The notes under the pieces were generated by a model. The model worked only from the letters and a program-made list of their open reading frames with translations, ran no database searches and was not told the DNA's origin. Positions 1 through 9,362 of a DNA stretch of 43,810 nucleotides are shown one piece after another. Source of the stretch: Bacteroidota bacterium (GTDB lineage: Bacteria > Bacteroidota > Bacteroidia > Chitinophagales > UBA2359); NCBI GenBank assembly GCA_020630215.1, contig JAHDBT010000007.1, positions 1 through 43,810 on the forward strand, written 5' to 3'. The position numbers and the translations under genes are program-made. How positions within the stretch are numbered: position 1 is the first letter of the stretch; each line of letters begins with the position of its first letter.

Positions 1-77
1 CTAAAAATTTTCGCCCCATTAAGCCAATCTACCATAGATTGATTTAATCCACGAATTCGTAAATTTGTAAATCTCAT
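1..77 (-). CDS. Possible 5' end of a gene running off the left edge
   Basis: On the minus strand an ATG at 77-75 opens a frame that stays open to the window edge (25 codons, beginning MRFTNLRIRG). The piece is too short to identify and could be a chance open frame. The AT-rich DNA to its right would then be its upstream region, making it divergent from the gene at 448. No function is proposed. Confidence 0.25.
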   Translation of the reverse strand, partial: MRFTNLRIRGLNQSMVDWLNGAKIF

Positions 78-447
78 AATTTTTTGTTTTAAATTTGCTA
101 ATATATTCTAAGAAATGATTAATTTATTCACGATTATAATGGTATTACAATTAAATTTAATAAGCACTGATAATTGAGCGTAATACGATTAAAAGAAATG
201 CAGTGTTAATGGTAAGCTATTAATGAGGTGTTGATGTTTTGTACAAATTTATCTTTTTTAAATGATTTATTATCAACAAGAAGGTCAAAACGATATGCAA
301 GTTACAATTATTTTGGCTTATTTTCAGTAAGACAAAAATGGGATAAAATAAATAATTTTTGAGAAATTAATAATACTTAAAACCTTAGTTAAAAGTGTTT
401 AGCGAAACTTTGACTTTGCATTAAAAAGTAAAAAAAAGGGAAGGCTG
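78..447. other. AT-rich intergenic region
   Basis: This stretch of about 370 bases is very AT-rich and stop-dense on both strands. I see no convincing terminator, repeat or RNA gene. It probably holds the promoter of the gene at 448. A weak purine run (GGGAAGG, about 438-444) precedes that start at short spacing and could act as a ribosome binding site, which is unusual among the genes in this window. Confidence 0.4.
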
Positions 448-1959
448 ATGAAAAAAAAACAGGACAAACTATTTGCCCTCATCAAAACGATGAGTATGCC
501 TGAAAAACGATACTTTAAGTTATCTGCACAATCTGATAAAAAGTATGTTGGAATGTTTGATGCCATTGATAAGCTTGATGCATATGACGAAGCTACGCTT
601 ATTCGCTTGTTGAAAAAAAAGGATATGATAACAACTTATCTAGCAGGCGACAAAAACTACCTTTACAAACTCTTACTAAAAAGTTTACGGGCTTTTCATG
701 CAGGCAAGTCGATTAATTTGCAAGTGAAAGAATACTTAGATTATGTGGAAATACTATATTACAAAGGTTTACATAAGCAATGTTCTAAAATTTTAATCAA
801 AGCCAAAAAAATGGCTGCCCAATTGGATTTACATGCTTTGCTGCTAGAAATAATGATTTGGGAACGCAAAATAGAAGGGGCTAAATTTACCCCCAAAAAT
901 ATTGAAGATTTGTTTGAAGCTTTTAATAAAAACGCCAATATTTTAATTAACCTCAACCAATACAACCGCCTTTATTACCAATCGGTGCTGCTGCGAAAAC
1001 TCACCAACAAAGCTCGTAACTTAGAAAGCACAACCAACTTTGAAGAACTAGCGAAAAATCCATTGTTGCAATCGCAAAACGCCGCTTTATCCAGAACCGC
1101 TAAAATTAGGTATTACGAAATTTACGCCAATTATTATTACAGCATCGACCAACCCCATAAAGAATACGAATGTAATGAGCAATTGCTTAATTTAATGAAT
1201 GAAGAGATTAATTACCTCGACGAATATCCGTATGAATATGTGGTTATTTACAGCCGAATATTAACCCTACAACGCAAGCTGTTTCCCAAAAAATATCCTA
1301 GTACCTTAGCCCATTTTAGAGAAATACCAAATAAGGTAAGTCGAGCCAAGCAAGAAATTACCATCCTCGTTTTTACCATTTCTCATGGCGATGAAATGAG
1401 TATGTATTTAAATAATGGGCAATTTAAACAAGCTTTGCCCTTAGTTGCTATTTCGGAAAAGTTTTTTGAAAAACACCAACAAAAAATTCCCAATAACTTT
1501 AAACTCACCGCCTACTACCGCTTTGCCTATTTGTATATTGGATTGGAAGATTATCCAAATGCCCTCAACTATATTAATAAAGTACTAAACGAATTTGATG
1601 AGCAAACGCGCCCCGATGTGTATTATTGGGCTAAAATAGTAAACCTCCTTATTCACTACGAATTACAAAATTACCAACTCCTAAAATACATCATCCGTTC
1701 TACTCAAAATTACCTCAAAAAACGCAAGCAACTTTACAAAGCCGAAACCCTTGTTATTGATTTTTTAAACAAAGCCCTACGTACCAACGAAGCCGAAAAA
1801 TTAAAACCAATTTTAATTAAGACCCTCGAAAAATTTAATTTGTTATACCAAGATGAATACGAACAACGGGCCGCTAACTATTTTGATTTTACTAATTGGT
1901 TAGCAGCCAAAATTAAAGGAAAAACTTTTGCCGAAATAATACAGCAGAATAATAAATAG
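448..1959 (+). CDS. Helical-repeat protein of unknown function (503 aa)
   Basis: I do not recognise a named family. The protein has no signal peptide or membrane segment, so it is probably cytoplasmic. It is rich in Lys, Leu, Tyr and Asn and appears almost wholly alpha-helical, with spaced aromatic and small-residue patterns like degenerate TPR helices (for example residues 330-420, with YRFAYLYIGLEDYPNALNYI). The N-terminus (MSMPEKRYFKL, about 15-25) looks like the conserved part. The start is the first ATG, preceded by a GGGAAGG purine run. It is followed by a 194-bp gap and the 1826-aa secreted protein on the same strand; no functional link is evident. A scaffold or protein-interaction role is only a guess from the TPR-like look. 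Confidence 0.8.
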   Translation: MKKKQDKLFALIKTMSMPEKRYFKLSAQSDKKYVGMFDAIDKLDAYDEATLIRLLKKKDMITTYLAGDKNYLYKLLLKSLRAFHAGKSINLQVKEYLDYVEILYYKGLHKQCSKILIKAKKMAAQLDLHALLLEIMIWERKIEGAKFTPKNIEDLFEAFNKNANILINLNQYNRLYYQSVLLRKLTNKARNLESTTNFEELAKNPLLQSQNAALSRTAKIRYYEIYANYYYSIDQPHKEYECNEQLLNLMNEEINYLDEYPYEYVVIYSRILTLQRKLFPKKYPSTLAHFREIPNKVSRAKQEITILVFTISHGDEMSMYLNNGQFKQALPLVAISEKFFEKHQQKIPNNFKLTAYYRFAYLYIGLEDYPNALNYINKVLNEFDEQTRPDVYYWAKIVNLLIHYELQNYQLLKYIIRSTQNYLKKRKQLYKAETLVIDFLNKALRTNEAEKLKPILIKTLEKFNLLYQDEYEQRAANYFDFTNWLAAKIKGKTFAEIIQQNNK

Positions 1960-2153
1960 TTTGCCAAGTACTAGTAGGCGGCAGTAAAAACGGTTGCTAC
2001 CTGTAGTTTTATTTGCCTCCTAATCAACAATTCTACCTTTTCTTTTTATACACCTCCATAGAAATAACTATCTTGCTAAGGTTTTGCAACTCAAATATAC
2101 ATAGCAAAATAAATTAACCACTAAAAACTTATAAAAAAGCCAAACTAAACAAC

Positions 2154-5100
2154 ATGAAACTTACGAACTTCCCTATTTTATTACTCTTTTTTTTACTAGC
2201 TACTACTACCCTAAAAGCACAAACCATACTCATGCCCGAAGATGGGCAAGGCGAAACCCAAATCCTTTGCGAAGGCACGATACAAGATCCTGGCGGCGAT
2301 GAAGACTATCCTGGCAATATGGACGGATGGCTAACTATTGCGCCTGCTGGTTCGGGCGAATTGGTACTTACCTTTACCCAATTTAACATGGAGTTTGGTT
2401 ACGATTACCTCTCTATTTATGACGGCCCAGACTTAGATGCGCCCTTAATTGGACAATTCTCTGGAACGGATTTGCCAGGTATGGCGGGTGCTACCGATGG
2501 CATCATTATCGCTTCTGAACAAGTGCTTACTTTACAGGTGCTTAGTGACCCAACTGTTAATTACGAAGGCTTTACCGCTACCTGGGCAACGGGCACTACT
2601 AGCGGCGGTACTCCCGAAGCCGATTTTGAGACTCCCCCCTCTCCCCTAGCCTTTAATGCCGCCATTACTTTTACCGATGCCTCCACAAATGCCGACGGCT
2701 GGCTTTGGGATTTTGGCGATGGCAATACTTCTACCGAACAAAACCCTACCCATAGCTATACACAATCGGGCGATTTTGAAGTTACCTTAACCATAAACAA
2801 TTGCTATGGCGAAATGGCAACTACTAGCCAAACCATTAGTGTGCAAGAAGCTCCCATAGTAAGCGCATCGCCCAGTAGTTTGGAAGCAACATTGGCTTTT
2901 GGCGACTCGCTTACCCTACCCATTAATATTAACAATACGGGCAACGGAAACTTGGTGCTTAATATAACAGGTGCAGCTTTAAGCAGCGAAAAAGATTTGC
3001 AAATTTTAGCTTTGGTTAATGGTGCCAATACCGACAACGAATACCTTAATGCGCTAGAGGCAATTGCTACTTTACCCGTAGATTACCAGTTAATAGAACT
3101 AACAACTTACGATGCCGAAGAACTAGCAAACGCACTAGTAGGAATGGATGTATTATGGATACCCGAACAAGCCGAATGCGATTCGATAGCCTTTAGCAGC
3201 TTTATGCCCGTACTGCAAAGTTTTGCCAATTTGGGAGGAACCATTGTGATGAATGGAAGCAATCAGCACGAATGCATTTTTAATACGGGTTTGTTTGAAG
3301 GCGAGTATATTGGTTTTGCAAATGGCGAAGTAAGTTTAAACAATCCCGAAGACCCTATTTTGGAGGGCGTAGCCAATCCTTATGAAGCCTTAAACATTAC
3401 CTATCTTTTCGATATTACCAATACCGATGCTACTCGACTAGTAGAATACGATAATGGCGATGGGATTTACGATATTTTGTGCTACAGAAACATAGGCGAA
3501 GGAAAAGTGATTTTAATTAACCACGATTTCCTATTTCATAACGAAGATATTGATCGAATACTAACCAATAGCCTACAAACTAACTCTGAGGCTAGTTTGC
3601 TTAATTGGCTGTTTATTCCACTTAATGAAATTACCATAGAACCAGGAGGTAGTTGGGAACTCCTCGTAGAGTTTAATGCCACAACGGTTTATGGTGGCAC
3701 TTACCAAACCGATTTGGTTATTGCAACCAACGACCCCAATAATCCACAAATTATTATTCCTTGTACTATACATATTGAAGGAACGCCCGACTTTGCCATT
3801 GCTCCCGAAACGATAGACTTTGGCGAGGCAATTGTAGGACAAAATATAGCGCAAACGATTCAAATTTTTAATCCAGGAACCGACTCGCTATATATCCAAA
3901 ACATCACCGTTAACAATCCTGCCTTTAGTTTATCTACTACGAGTTTAGGCGTATACGGTGGCAATGCTTTCGAAATAGTTACCCTTACATTTTCGCCTAC
4001 CGAAATTACCAATTACGATGCAACCTTAACCATCGAAACAAATATTGGCGTTTTCGATATTCCTATTAGTGCCATAGGGCTAGGTGCGCCATTAGTTAGC
4101 GTAACGCCTACCCCAGTAAATATTACGGTAAACGCTGGCGAAACTACTACTTTTCCTTTAAGCATTAGCAATACTGGCGAGGGACCCCTAACATTTGAAA
4201 TGGATACGTCCTTGTTAGTCAAAGACCTGCAAATATTGGCTTATATAAATGGAGCCGATTATATAAATGAATACACTAACACCCTCGATGCACTGAATTT
4301 GTATTATACCGATTATGATTTAACAGAAACCGCTACAGAAAACCCTGGCGAATTAGCAGACCTACTAGTAGATAAACAGATTATGCTAGTACCAGAAATT
4401 GAAGATTTTTCAACAACTTCGATATTTACCGTACTAGGAAACACCATGGAGGAATTTGTTGCCAATGGAGGTACGATTATTTTTACAGGCACCTCTGGTA
4501 CCAATCCTCTTTTTAATTCGGGCATGATGTCTGGCGAACAACGCTTCGACTCTTTTTTACAAGCAGAAGTCCTAGAAGAACATCCTATTGTAGATGGACT
4601 AACCGATTTGTTTTTCCCTTCTAATGGCACTTATCCTGCCCTATTTTATGAAGACGATATTATTGATTTGGTTGTACAAGAGGATACGCAATATGGCGGC
4701 TACAGTAGCATTGTTGCTTACCGACCTATAGGTAACGGAAATGTAGTTTTTATAGCTTTTGACTATTTTGAATATGACGAAAAAACGGCTTTAGTTTTAG
4801 GCAACACAGTACAATGGGTTGCCGACGAATTGGTATCGTGGTTGGATTTTGACACGACTAGTGGCACACTCGATTTTCCAGCAGAAAGCACCATTGATTT
4901 AGCAATAGACGCTACCGATTTGCTAGGAGGAACTTACACCACCGAAGTGGTTATTTTTACCAACGATCCCCTCAATCCTACTATAACAATTCCTATTACC
5001 CTAACCGTTATTGGTATTCCTCAAATAAATGTTTCCGAAACCACACTAGACTTTGGCAACGTTATCATTAGCACGTTCGAAACGCTAAGTTTTACCATTA

Positions 5101-7634
5101 CAAACCCTGGTACCGATAGCCTCTTTATTGATAATATTAGCTCTAACTTAGATAATTTTGTTACCAATATTACCAGCATTACCCTAGCACCTTACGACAG
5201 CACTACCATAGAAGTAATTTTTGTGCCTCTCGAAATGCAAGATTACGATGCAACGATTACTATTGCCAACAACGTAGGCGATGTAGTAATAAATGTAACT
5301 GGTGTTGGACAAGGTGCGCCTATTGGCAACATTAATCCCGAAGGTGTAGAAGCCATGCTTTTAGCGGGCGAAAGTACAAGCCAAACCGTTAGCATTAGTA
5401 ATACAGGAGCTGGCCCACTTAATTTTAACAACCTTGGCAACAGTGCCCAACCTGCCGAAATATTATTATTGAGTTATGGTGCGGCAAATTCGTATACGGT
5501 TATTGAAGACTTGCTTGCCGAATATTACGACAACTACAACTTTACAGAAATAAACACCAACGATGTAAACGATTTAAATGATGCCCTAGAAGGCAAAAAT
5601 ATATTAATTATTCCGCCGCAAGAAACCTTTGCAGTAAACCCTGCCGTTTTAGCGACCTTTGTTGCACCTTTGCAAAATTTTGTAAATAACGGAGGCACCA
5701 TCATTTACACAGGCACCTCCTGCGAAAACTGTTTAAATGCTGCGGGCTTTTTTGATGCTTCTTTTTCGCTTACCATTTTATCCGACGAGCTAACCGTTCA
5801 AAATGCCGAACATCCAATTACACAAGGTTTTCCCGAAACCTTTTTGCTCGAACCAACCGTTTACTCCTACGCCTTTAACAATCCAGACCTTAATATATTG
5901 GTATCCGATTTTTTAGGCGGAACCGTTGTTGCCTACCGAGAAATAGGTATTGGAAAAGTATTGTACTTAGGGCATAACTTTCAAAATCCAGTACCCGCTA
6001 TTCCGCTGATGTTAACCAATGCCCTCGATTGGGGAAGGGGCAATTTACCCGATTGGTTAAGCATATCAATTTATGAAGGCACTCTAGCAGTAGGAGAAAC
6101 CATAGACATAGACATTAACTTTGACGCAACCGATATGCTGGCAGGCACTTACGAATTTACCCTTACCTTTTTTACCAACGATCCTGATAATCCGATTATC
6201 TTCCTCCCTTGCACTTTAATGGTAGAAACTTTCCCACAGGCTAACTTTAGCTCTAACCAGCAACTAAGCTGCGATGGCGTGGTAAACCTCGAAGATATTT
6301 CCTTAAACTTCCCTACCTCCTGGTACTGGGATTTTGGCGATGGCAACACTTCCGAAGAGGAAAACCCTAGCCATACTTATGCCGAAGAAGGCACTTATAC
6401 CGTTAGCCTAGAAGCTTGTAATGATATAGGCTGCGATACCCGAATTAAAGAAGATTATATTACCGTTGATTTTGCCTCTTTGTTTTGCGATACCATCCCA
6501 ATGCCTACTACGCCAGAGGTAGAATTGTTTACGGGCTGCACAGGCGTACTAACCGACCCAGGAGGTAATGAACCCTATGAGGATGGGCTAATGGGCATCA
6601 TTACAATTGCGCCTCCCGATGCTTACTTGCTAACCCTGACCTTTAACTTTATGGATATGGAAGCCTGCTGCGACTATATACGCATATACAATGGAACCGA
6701 TAATGTTTTTGGGTTTTTAGGTACTTTTACAGGCGCAGCATTGCCCAATAGCCTTGGCATTATAGAAGCCAATTCGGGAGCAGTAACCATTGAGTTTTTT
6801 AGCGATGAACAAGCAAGTACTAGCAGCTTTGAAGGATTTGAGGCATCGTGGCAATGCGCTGTTCCTACAGAAGCACCAGCCCCTAATTTTGAATTTGACA
6901 TTTTAGAGGATTGTGCAGGCACTACTATCTTTACCGATTTATCTGCCTATCAACCTAGTTCGTGGAATTGGGATTTTGGCGATGGCACGACTTCCGAAGA
7001 ACAATCACCAACCCATAGTTTCTTGCAGAGTGGCACTTATACCGTTAGCCTAGAAGCTTGTAATATTGCAGGTTGCGAAACCTTTAGTCAGGAGCTAACC
7101 GTTAGCGATGTGTTGTTTGTTAATTTTACCACACTAGGTACAGTAGAAGTTGGCCAAGTAGCCTTTTTTGAAGACCTTACCGAAAACGCCATTAGCTGGC
7201 AATGGAATTGGGGCGATGGCTCCTTGCCTGTTAATGGAACCGCTACCCCCTTGCATGTATATGAAAACCCAGGCGTTTATACCGTTTCGCTTACCGTAGA
7301 AGATAGCGACGGCTGTAGTAGAACCGTTAGCCAAGTTATTGATATTGTGCCTGTTGGAATTGGAGATTTACCAGCCCCTCAAAGCTTGCAAGTTTACCCT
7401 AACCCTGCACAAGATGTAATACATCTGCAATGGACGCAAGCCGAAATAAATACCTTAAACAATGCAGTGCTAAAGATGTATGATGTTACGGGAAAACTTA
7501 TTTTTGATAAAACATATCCCAATGCCCATTCCTTACCTACCAATATGAACTTAGCCCATTTACCGCAAGGCAGGTATTTTATTTTGTTGGAGATGCAAGA
7601 TGGAGTTGTTGTAGAATCGTTTGTAAAAAAATAG
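2154..7634 (+). CDS. Large secreted T9SS cargo with CUB, PKD and triplicated GATase-like/choice-of-anchor-D modules (1826 aa)
   Basis: An N-terminal Sec signal peptide (about 1-23, hydrophobic then LKAQ) is followed by a CUB-like domain (25-150, with YDYLSIYDGP) and a PKD domain (155-232, WDFGDGNTS). Three repeated modules follow (about 234-543, 643-953, 1054-1357). Each starts with an NTG.G.L strand and carries an alpha/beta segment with GGTI..G..., reminiscent of the class I glutamine-amidotransferase fold. Each ends with a beta-sandwich containing GTY...TNDP.NP.I. Choice-of-anchor-D-like domains (VDFG-type, TDSL) separate the modules. The C-terminal part has PKD, a second CUB (about 1445-1570), two more PKDs and a type A T9SS sorting domain (about 1745-1826, VYPNPAQD). 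It is expected to be exported and anchored or released by T9SS. Its role is unknown; adhesion or matrix binding is inferred from the domains. No protease or glycosidase active site was recognised. Confidence 0.9.
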   Translation: MKLTNFPILLLFFLLATTTLKAQTILMPEDGQGETQILCEGTIQDPGGDEDYPGNMDGWLTIAPAGSGELVLTFTQFNMEFGYDYLSIYDGPDLDAPLIGQFSGTDLPGMAGATDGIIIASEQVLTLQVLSDPTVNYEGFTATWATGTTSGGTPEADFETPPSPLAFNAAITFTDASTNADGWLWDFGDGNTSTEQNPTHSYTQSGDFEVTLTINNCYGEMATTSQTISVQEAPIVSASPSSLEATLAFGDSLTLPININNTGNGNLVLNITGAALSSEKDLQILALVNGANTDNEYLNALEAIATLPVDYQLIELTTYDAEELANALVGMDVLWIPEQAECDSIAFSSFMPVLQSFANLGGTIVMNGSNQHECIFNTGLFEGEYIGFANGEVSLNNPEDPILEGVANPYEALNITYLFDITNTDATRLVEYDNGDGIYDILCYRNIGEGKVILINHDFLFHNEDIDRILTNSLQTNSEASLLNWLFIPLNEITIEPGGSWELLVEFNATTVYGGTYQTDLVIATNDPNNPQIIIPCTIHIEGTPDFAIAPETIDFGEAIVGQNIAQTIQIFNPGTDSLYIQNITVNNPAFSLSTTSLGVYGGNAFEIVTLTFSPTEITNYDATLTIETNIGVFDIPISAIGLGAPLVSVTPTPVNITVNAGETTTFPLSISNTGEGPLTFEMDTSLLVKDLQILAYINGADYINEYTNTLDALNLYYTDYDLTETATENPGELADLLVDKQIMLVPEIEDFSTTSIFTVLGNTMEEFVANGGTIIFTGTSGTNPLFNSGMMSGEQRFDSFLQAEVLEEHPIVDGLTDLFFPSNGTYPALFYEDDIIDLVVQEDTQYGGYSSIVAYRPIGNGNVVFIAFDYFEYDEKTALVLGNTVQWVADELVSWLDFDTTSGTLDFPAESTIDLAIDATDLLGGTYTTEVVIFTNDPLNPTITIPITLTVIGIPQINVSETTLDFGNVIISTFETLSFTITNPGTDSLFIDNISSNLDNFVTNITSITLAPYDSTTIEVIFVPLEMQDYDATITIANNVGDVVINVTGVGQGAPIGNINPEGVEAMLLAGESTSQTVSISNTGAGPLNFNNLGNSAQPAEILLLSYGAANSYTVIEDLLAEYYDNYNFTEINTNDVNDLNDALEGKNILIIPPQETFAVNPAVLATFVAPLQNFVNNGGTIIYTGTSCENCLNAAGFFDASFSLTILSDELTVQNAEHPITQGFPETFLLEPTVYSYAFNNPDLNILVSDFLGGTVVAYREIGIGKVLYLGHNFQNPVPAIPLMLTNALDWGRGNLPDWLSISIYEGTLAVGETIDIDINFDATDMLAGTYEFTLTFFTNDPDNPIIFLPCTLMVETFPQANFSSNQQLSCDGVVNLEDISLNFPTSWYWDFGDGNTSEEENPSHTYAEEGTYTVSLEACNDIGCDTRIKEDYITVDFASLFCDTIPMPTTPEVELFTGCTGVLTDPGGNEPYEDGLMGIITIAPPDAYLLTLTFNFMDMEACCDYIRIYNGTDNVFGFLGTFTGAALPNSLGIIEANSGAVTIEFFSDEQASTSSFEGFEASWQCAVPTEAPAPNFEFDILEDCAGTTIFTDLSAYQPSSWNWDFGDGTTSEEQSPTHSFLQSGTYTVSLEACNIAGCETFSQELTVSDVLFVNFTTLGTVEVGQVAFFEDLTENAISWQWNWGDGSLPVNGTATPLHVYENPGVYTVSLTVEDSDGCSRTVSQVIDIVPVGIGDLPAPQSLQVYPNPAQDVIHLQWTQAEINTLNNAVLKMYDVTGKLIFDKTYPNAHSLPTNMNLAHLPQGRYFILLEMQDGVVVESFVKK

Positions 7635-7651
7635 ATCTTTTCGATCTATTT
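7629..7651 (+). terminator. Hairpin overlapping the stop codon of the 1826-aa gene
   Basis: A perfect 9-bp stem (AAATAGATC / GATCTATTT) with a 5-base loop includes the TAG stop codon. The trailing T-run is weak, so this may be an RNA-stabilising hairpin rather than a full intrinsic terminator. The larger palindromic repeat starts 21 bases downstream and could add termination. Confidence 0.45.
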
Positions 7652-7671
7652 ATCGAAGTGGTTTACACTTT

Positions 7672-7798
7672 TTGCTGCAAGCCAAGAGGCTTGAGTACCG
7701 TTTGGCTCAAGCGAGACGCTTGACCCTGCGTTCCTTTTTTGTAAAAAAAGAACGCCTGGCTGGAGCGTAACGGCTTCAAGCCTCCTAACTTGCAGCAA
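7672..7798. repeat. Palindromic intergenic repeat, copy 1
   Basis: This 127-bp imperfect palindrome has outer arms TTGCTGCAAG / CTTGCAGCAA, then GAGGCTTGA / TCAAGCCTC. The core stem is GCGTTC plus a T-run against an A-run plus GAACGC. It lies between convergent genes, where it could terminate transcription both ways. About 55 bp of one arm recurs in inverted orientation at 12393-12518 and 26464-26730. Smaller nested stems are visible (CTTGAG/CTCAAG, CAAGCG/CGCTTG). Confidence 0.75.
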
Positions 7799-7833
7799 TT
7801 ACTTTTAAAATTTAGAGTAAATAGGTCATTTCC

Positions 7834-8616
7834 TCAAATATTAGGAACAATAGCAGGTTCCCCAACTTGCGTTAATTTATACTCCATGTACTTAAATTTT
7901 CGCAAGGCTTTTTCTGCGTATAAGCCAAAGTTGAGTCCGCCAGCTTTAAAGGCTTTGCGGTGTGCTATCCAAACACTTAGCGTAATTACGTAAAATAAAA
8001 CTTTGTAAAAAACAAGACTTATTTGTTTACCCCAAAAACTTTTATGAGCCACAATTTGGCTGAGGCGTTCTTGCTGAAACTTAATGTGGTAGGCTTCATC
8101 TTTAAGAATATCCACACAAATTTCTTTAAGTAGTTTACAGTTGGTAGCATCGTGTACCGCCTTGTAAAAAATTTGCGCATAACTCTCTACAATAATTACC
8201 GTAATGGTCCACATTTCAATGCTGGTATTAAAATAGCGCACCCATCTAAAAAGGCTATCTCCTAAATCCCATTTTTTTCTTTTTTCTCCAATTAAATCTA
8301 GGTAGCGTCCTAGGTTATTTCCATGTTTTTGTTCTTCTTTAATAAATAAACGAATGGCTTGCAAATAGACGGGGTCGTTAGTGGCAGCAGCATATTTAGT
8401 AGCGGCTGCAATTAAATGTTTCCCGTCAGAAGTTTCGCCTAATTGCCAGGCTTTTAAGGAAGGGATAATGCGCTTTTTTTCCTTGGAAGTAATGCTAGGA
8501 GCCTGCTGCCAATTGACCCGCTCTTGTGTTAAATTGTGCTGAAAATGTTGTACCCAAAAATGAGCAGTAGAGGCATTGCTTAAAGACAGCGGCGATGGAT
8601 TGCTTTTGTTTTTCAT
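7834..8616 (-). CDS. Ferritin-like diiron protein (260 aa)
   Basis: The sequence fits a ferritin-like four-helix bundle. It has an ExxH pair in a central helix (E95/H98, in EEQKHGNN), an acidic residue in the next helix pair (E134 or E144), and a second ExxH with preceding Asp (D173, E174, H177 in DEAYHIKF). These residues are the usual ligands of a carboxylate-bridged di-iron site. A hydrophobic stretch at about 198-217 might touch the membrane but is more likely a helix of the bundle. There is no signal peptide, so it is probably cytoplasmic. Substrate is unknown; the family includes oxygenases, desaturase-like enzymes and iron-handling proteins. It is transcribed convergently to the 1826-aa gene with a palindromic repeat between them. 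The start is the ATG at 8616; no alternative start is better. Confidence 0.75.
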   Translation of the reverse strand: MKNKSNPSPLSLSNASTAHFWVQHFQHNLTQERVNWQQAPSITSKEKKRIIPSLKAWQLGETSDGKHLIAAATKYAAATNDPVYLQAIRLFIKEEQKHGNNLGRYLDLIGEKRKKWDLGDSLFRWVRYFNTSIEMWTITVIIVESYAQIFYKAVHDATNCKLLKEICVDILKDEAYHIKFQQERLSQIVAHKSFWGKQISLVFYKVLFYVITLSVWIAHRKAFKAGGLNFGLYAEKALRKFKYMEYKLTQVGEPAIVPNI

Positions 8617-8763
8617 GATGAGATAGGTTTAAAATGATGTTCAATTTTAATGCAGATAGATATACAAGGAAGCAGAAGAAAGGTTCACTAGGTAATTGCC
8701 AGCTAATACCGTTTGTGTGAAAAATTGATTTAGTTTTTTATCATCGCAGATTACGCAAATTAG

Positions 8764-9048
8764 CACCGTAAGGTAGCATTGGAAACAGAGATGGACTTAA
8801 TAGTTACCCCTAACCCTGTGGTAGACCAAGCTACGGTAACCTTTAGTATTCCTACTACCGAACGAGCTAGTATTAGTTTATTTAATGTAAATGGGCAAAT
8901 CCAAATTCCGTTACAAGAAGAGGTATTTGATGCCAACACTTCTTATCAAATCCCAATAGCAGCTCAACATTTAGCGAAGGGGATTTACATTTGTCATTTA
9001 GTTACGGAAAGCGGCTTGCAAATGAGTAAGAAGGTGGTGATACATTAA
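8764..9048 (+). pseudogene. Orphan T9SS sorting domain, 5'-truncated remnant of a giant cargo gene
   Basis: An open frame of about 89 codons (TTG at 8779, ATG at 8791) encodes only a type A T9SS sorting domain. About 90% of its residues match the last 85 residues of the 4454-aa protein; both end KKVVIH. Similarity continues a few codons upstream of the TTG (RKVxL in both) and stops at an in-frame TAG at 8761-8763, which points to a truncated copy rather than a designed small gene. No signal peptide is present, so the fragment could not be exported by itself. The shared 3' untranslated sequence and terminator (9294-9361) show that the whole gene end was copied. It could still be translated, or serve as donor for gene conversion. 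Confidence 0.75.
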
Positions 9049-9085
9049 CCCATTTTCGCCTGTAGTTTCTAAATTCAATTTTACT

Positions 9086-9225
9086 GGTTAAATTGCTAAA
9101 TAGTTAAATTGTTTTACCTTCTGGCAAAAGCAACTTACCAAAACTTCCTTTTAGTAAACTTTTGGAAGTCTGCTTCGCCAGCAGATAAAAAAACAATTTG
9201 GCAATAAAGCCATTTAGCAATAACC
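9086..9225. repeat. 140-bp imperfect palindrome (MITE-like)
   Basis: The arms start GGTTAAATTGCTAAAT on the left and, read from the right end on the minus strand, GGTTATTGCTAAAT. They continue with matching blocks (AAATTGTTTT, CTGGC, ACTTCC, CCAAAA) to a centre near 9150-9165. It sits exactly where the copied 3' end differs in length from the parental 3' end at 26295-26324, so it looks like a later insertion. No open reading frame is inside. Confidence 0.55.
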
Positions 9226-9325
9226 AACAAAAGTTGGGGACTACATAGGCAACCTGGCTTAAGCTTAGGTAGCTTCAAACACTACAATCAAATAATGGTT
9301 GAGATATTAGTTTGATTAGTAAGAT

Positions 9326-9362
9326 AGCCAGTCTGTTTGTTTAGCAGGCTGGCTTTTTTTTA
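9326..9362 (+). terminator. Intrinsic terminator
   Basis: Stem AGCCAGTCTG / CAGGCTGGCT (one G-U pair) with a 9-base loop, followed directly by a T-run. It is the counterpart of the terminator after the giant gene and ends the sorting-domain remnant. Confidence 0.8.

Noticed and set aside
2853-6225. Catalytic glutamine amidotransferase or peptidase function of the repeated modules
   Set aside because: No conserved nucleophile Cys or Cys-His-Glu triad is visible across the three copies.
8779-9048. Functional small T9SS protein
   Set aside because: No signal peptide, similarity continues upstream of the start to an in-frame stop, and only the sorting domain is present; a truncated copy fits better.
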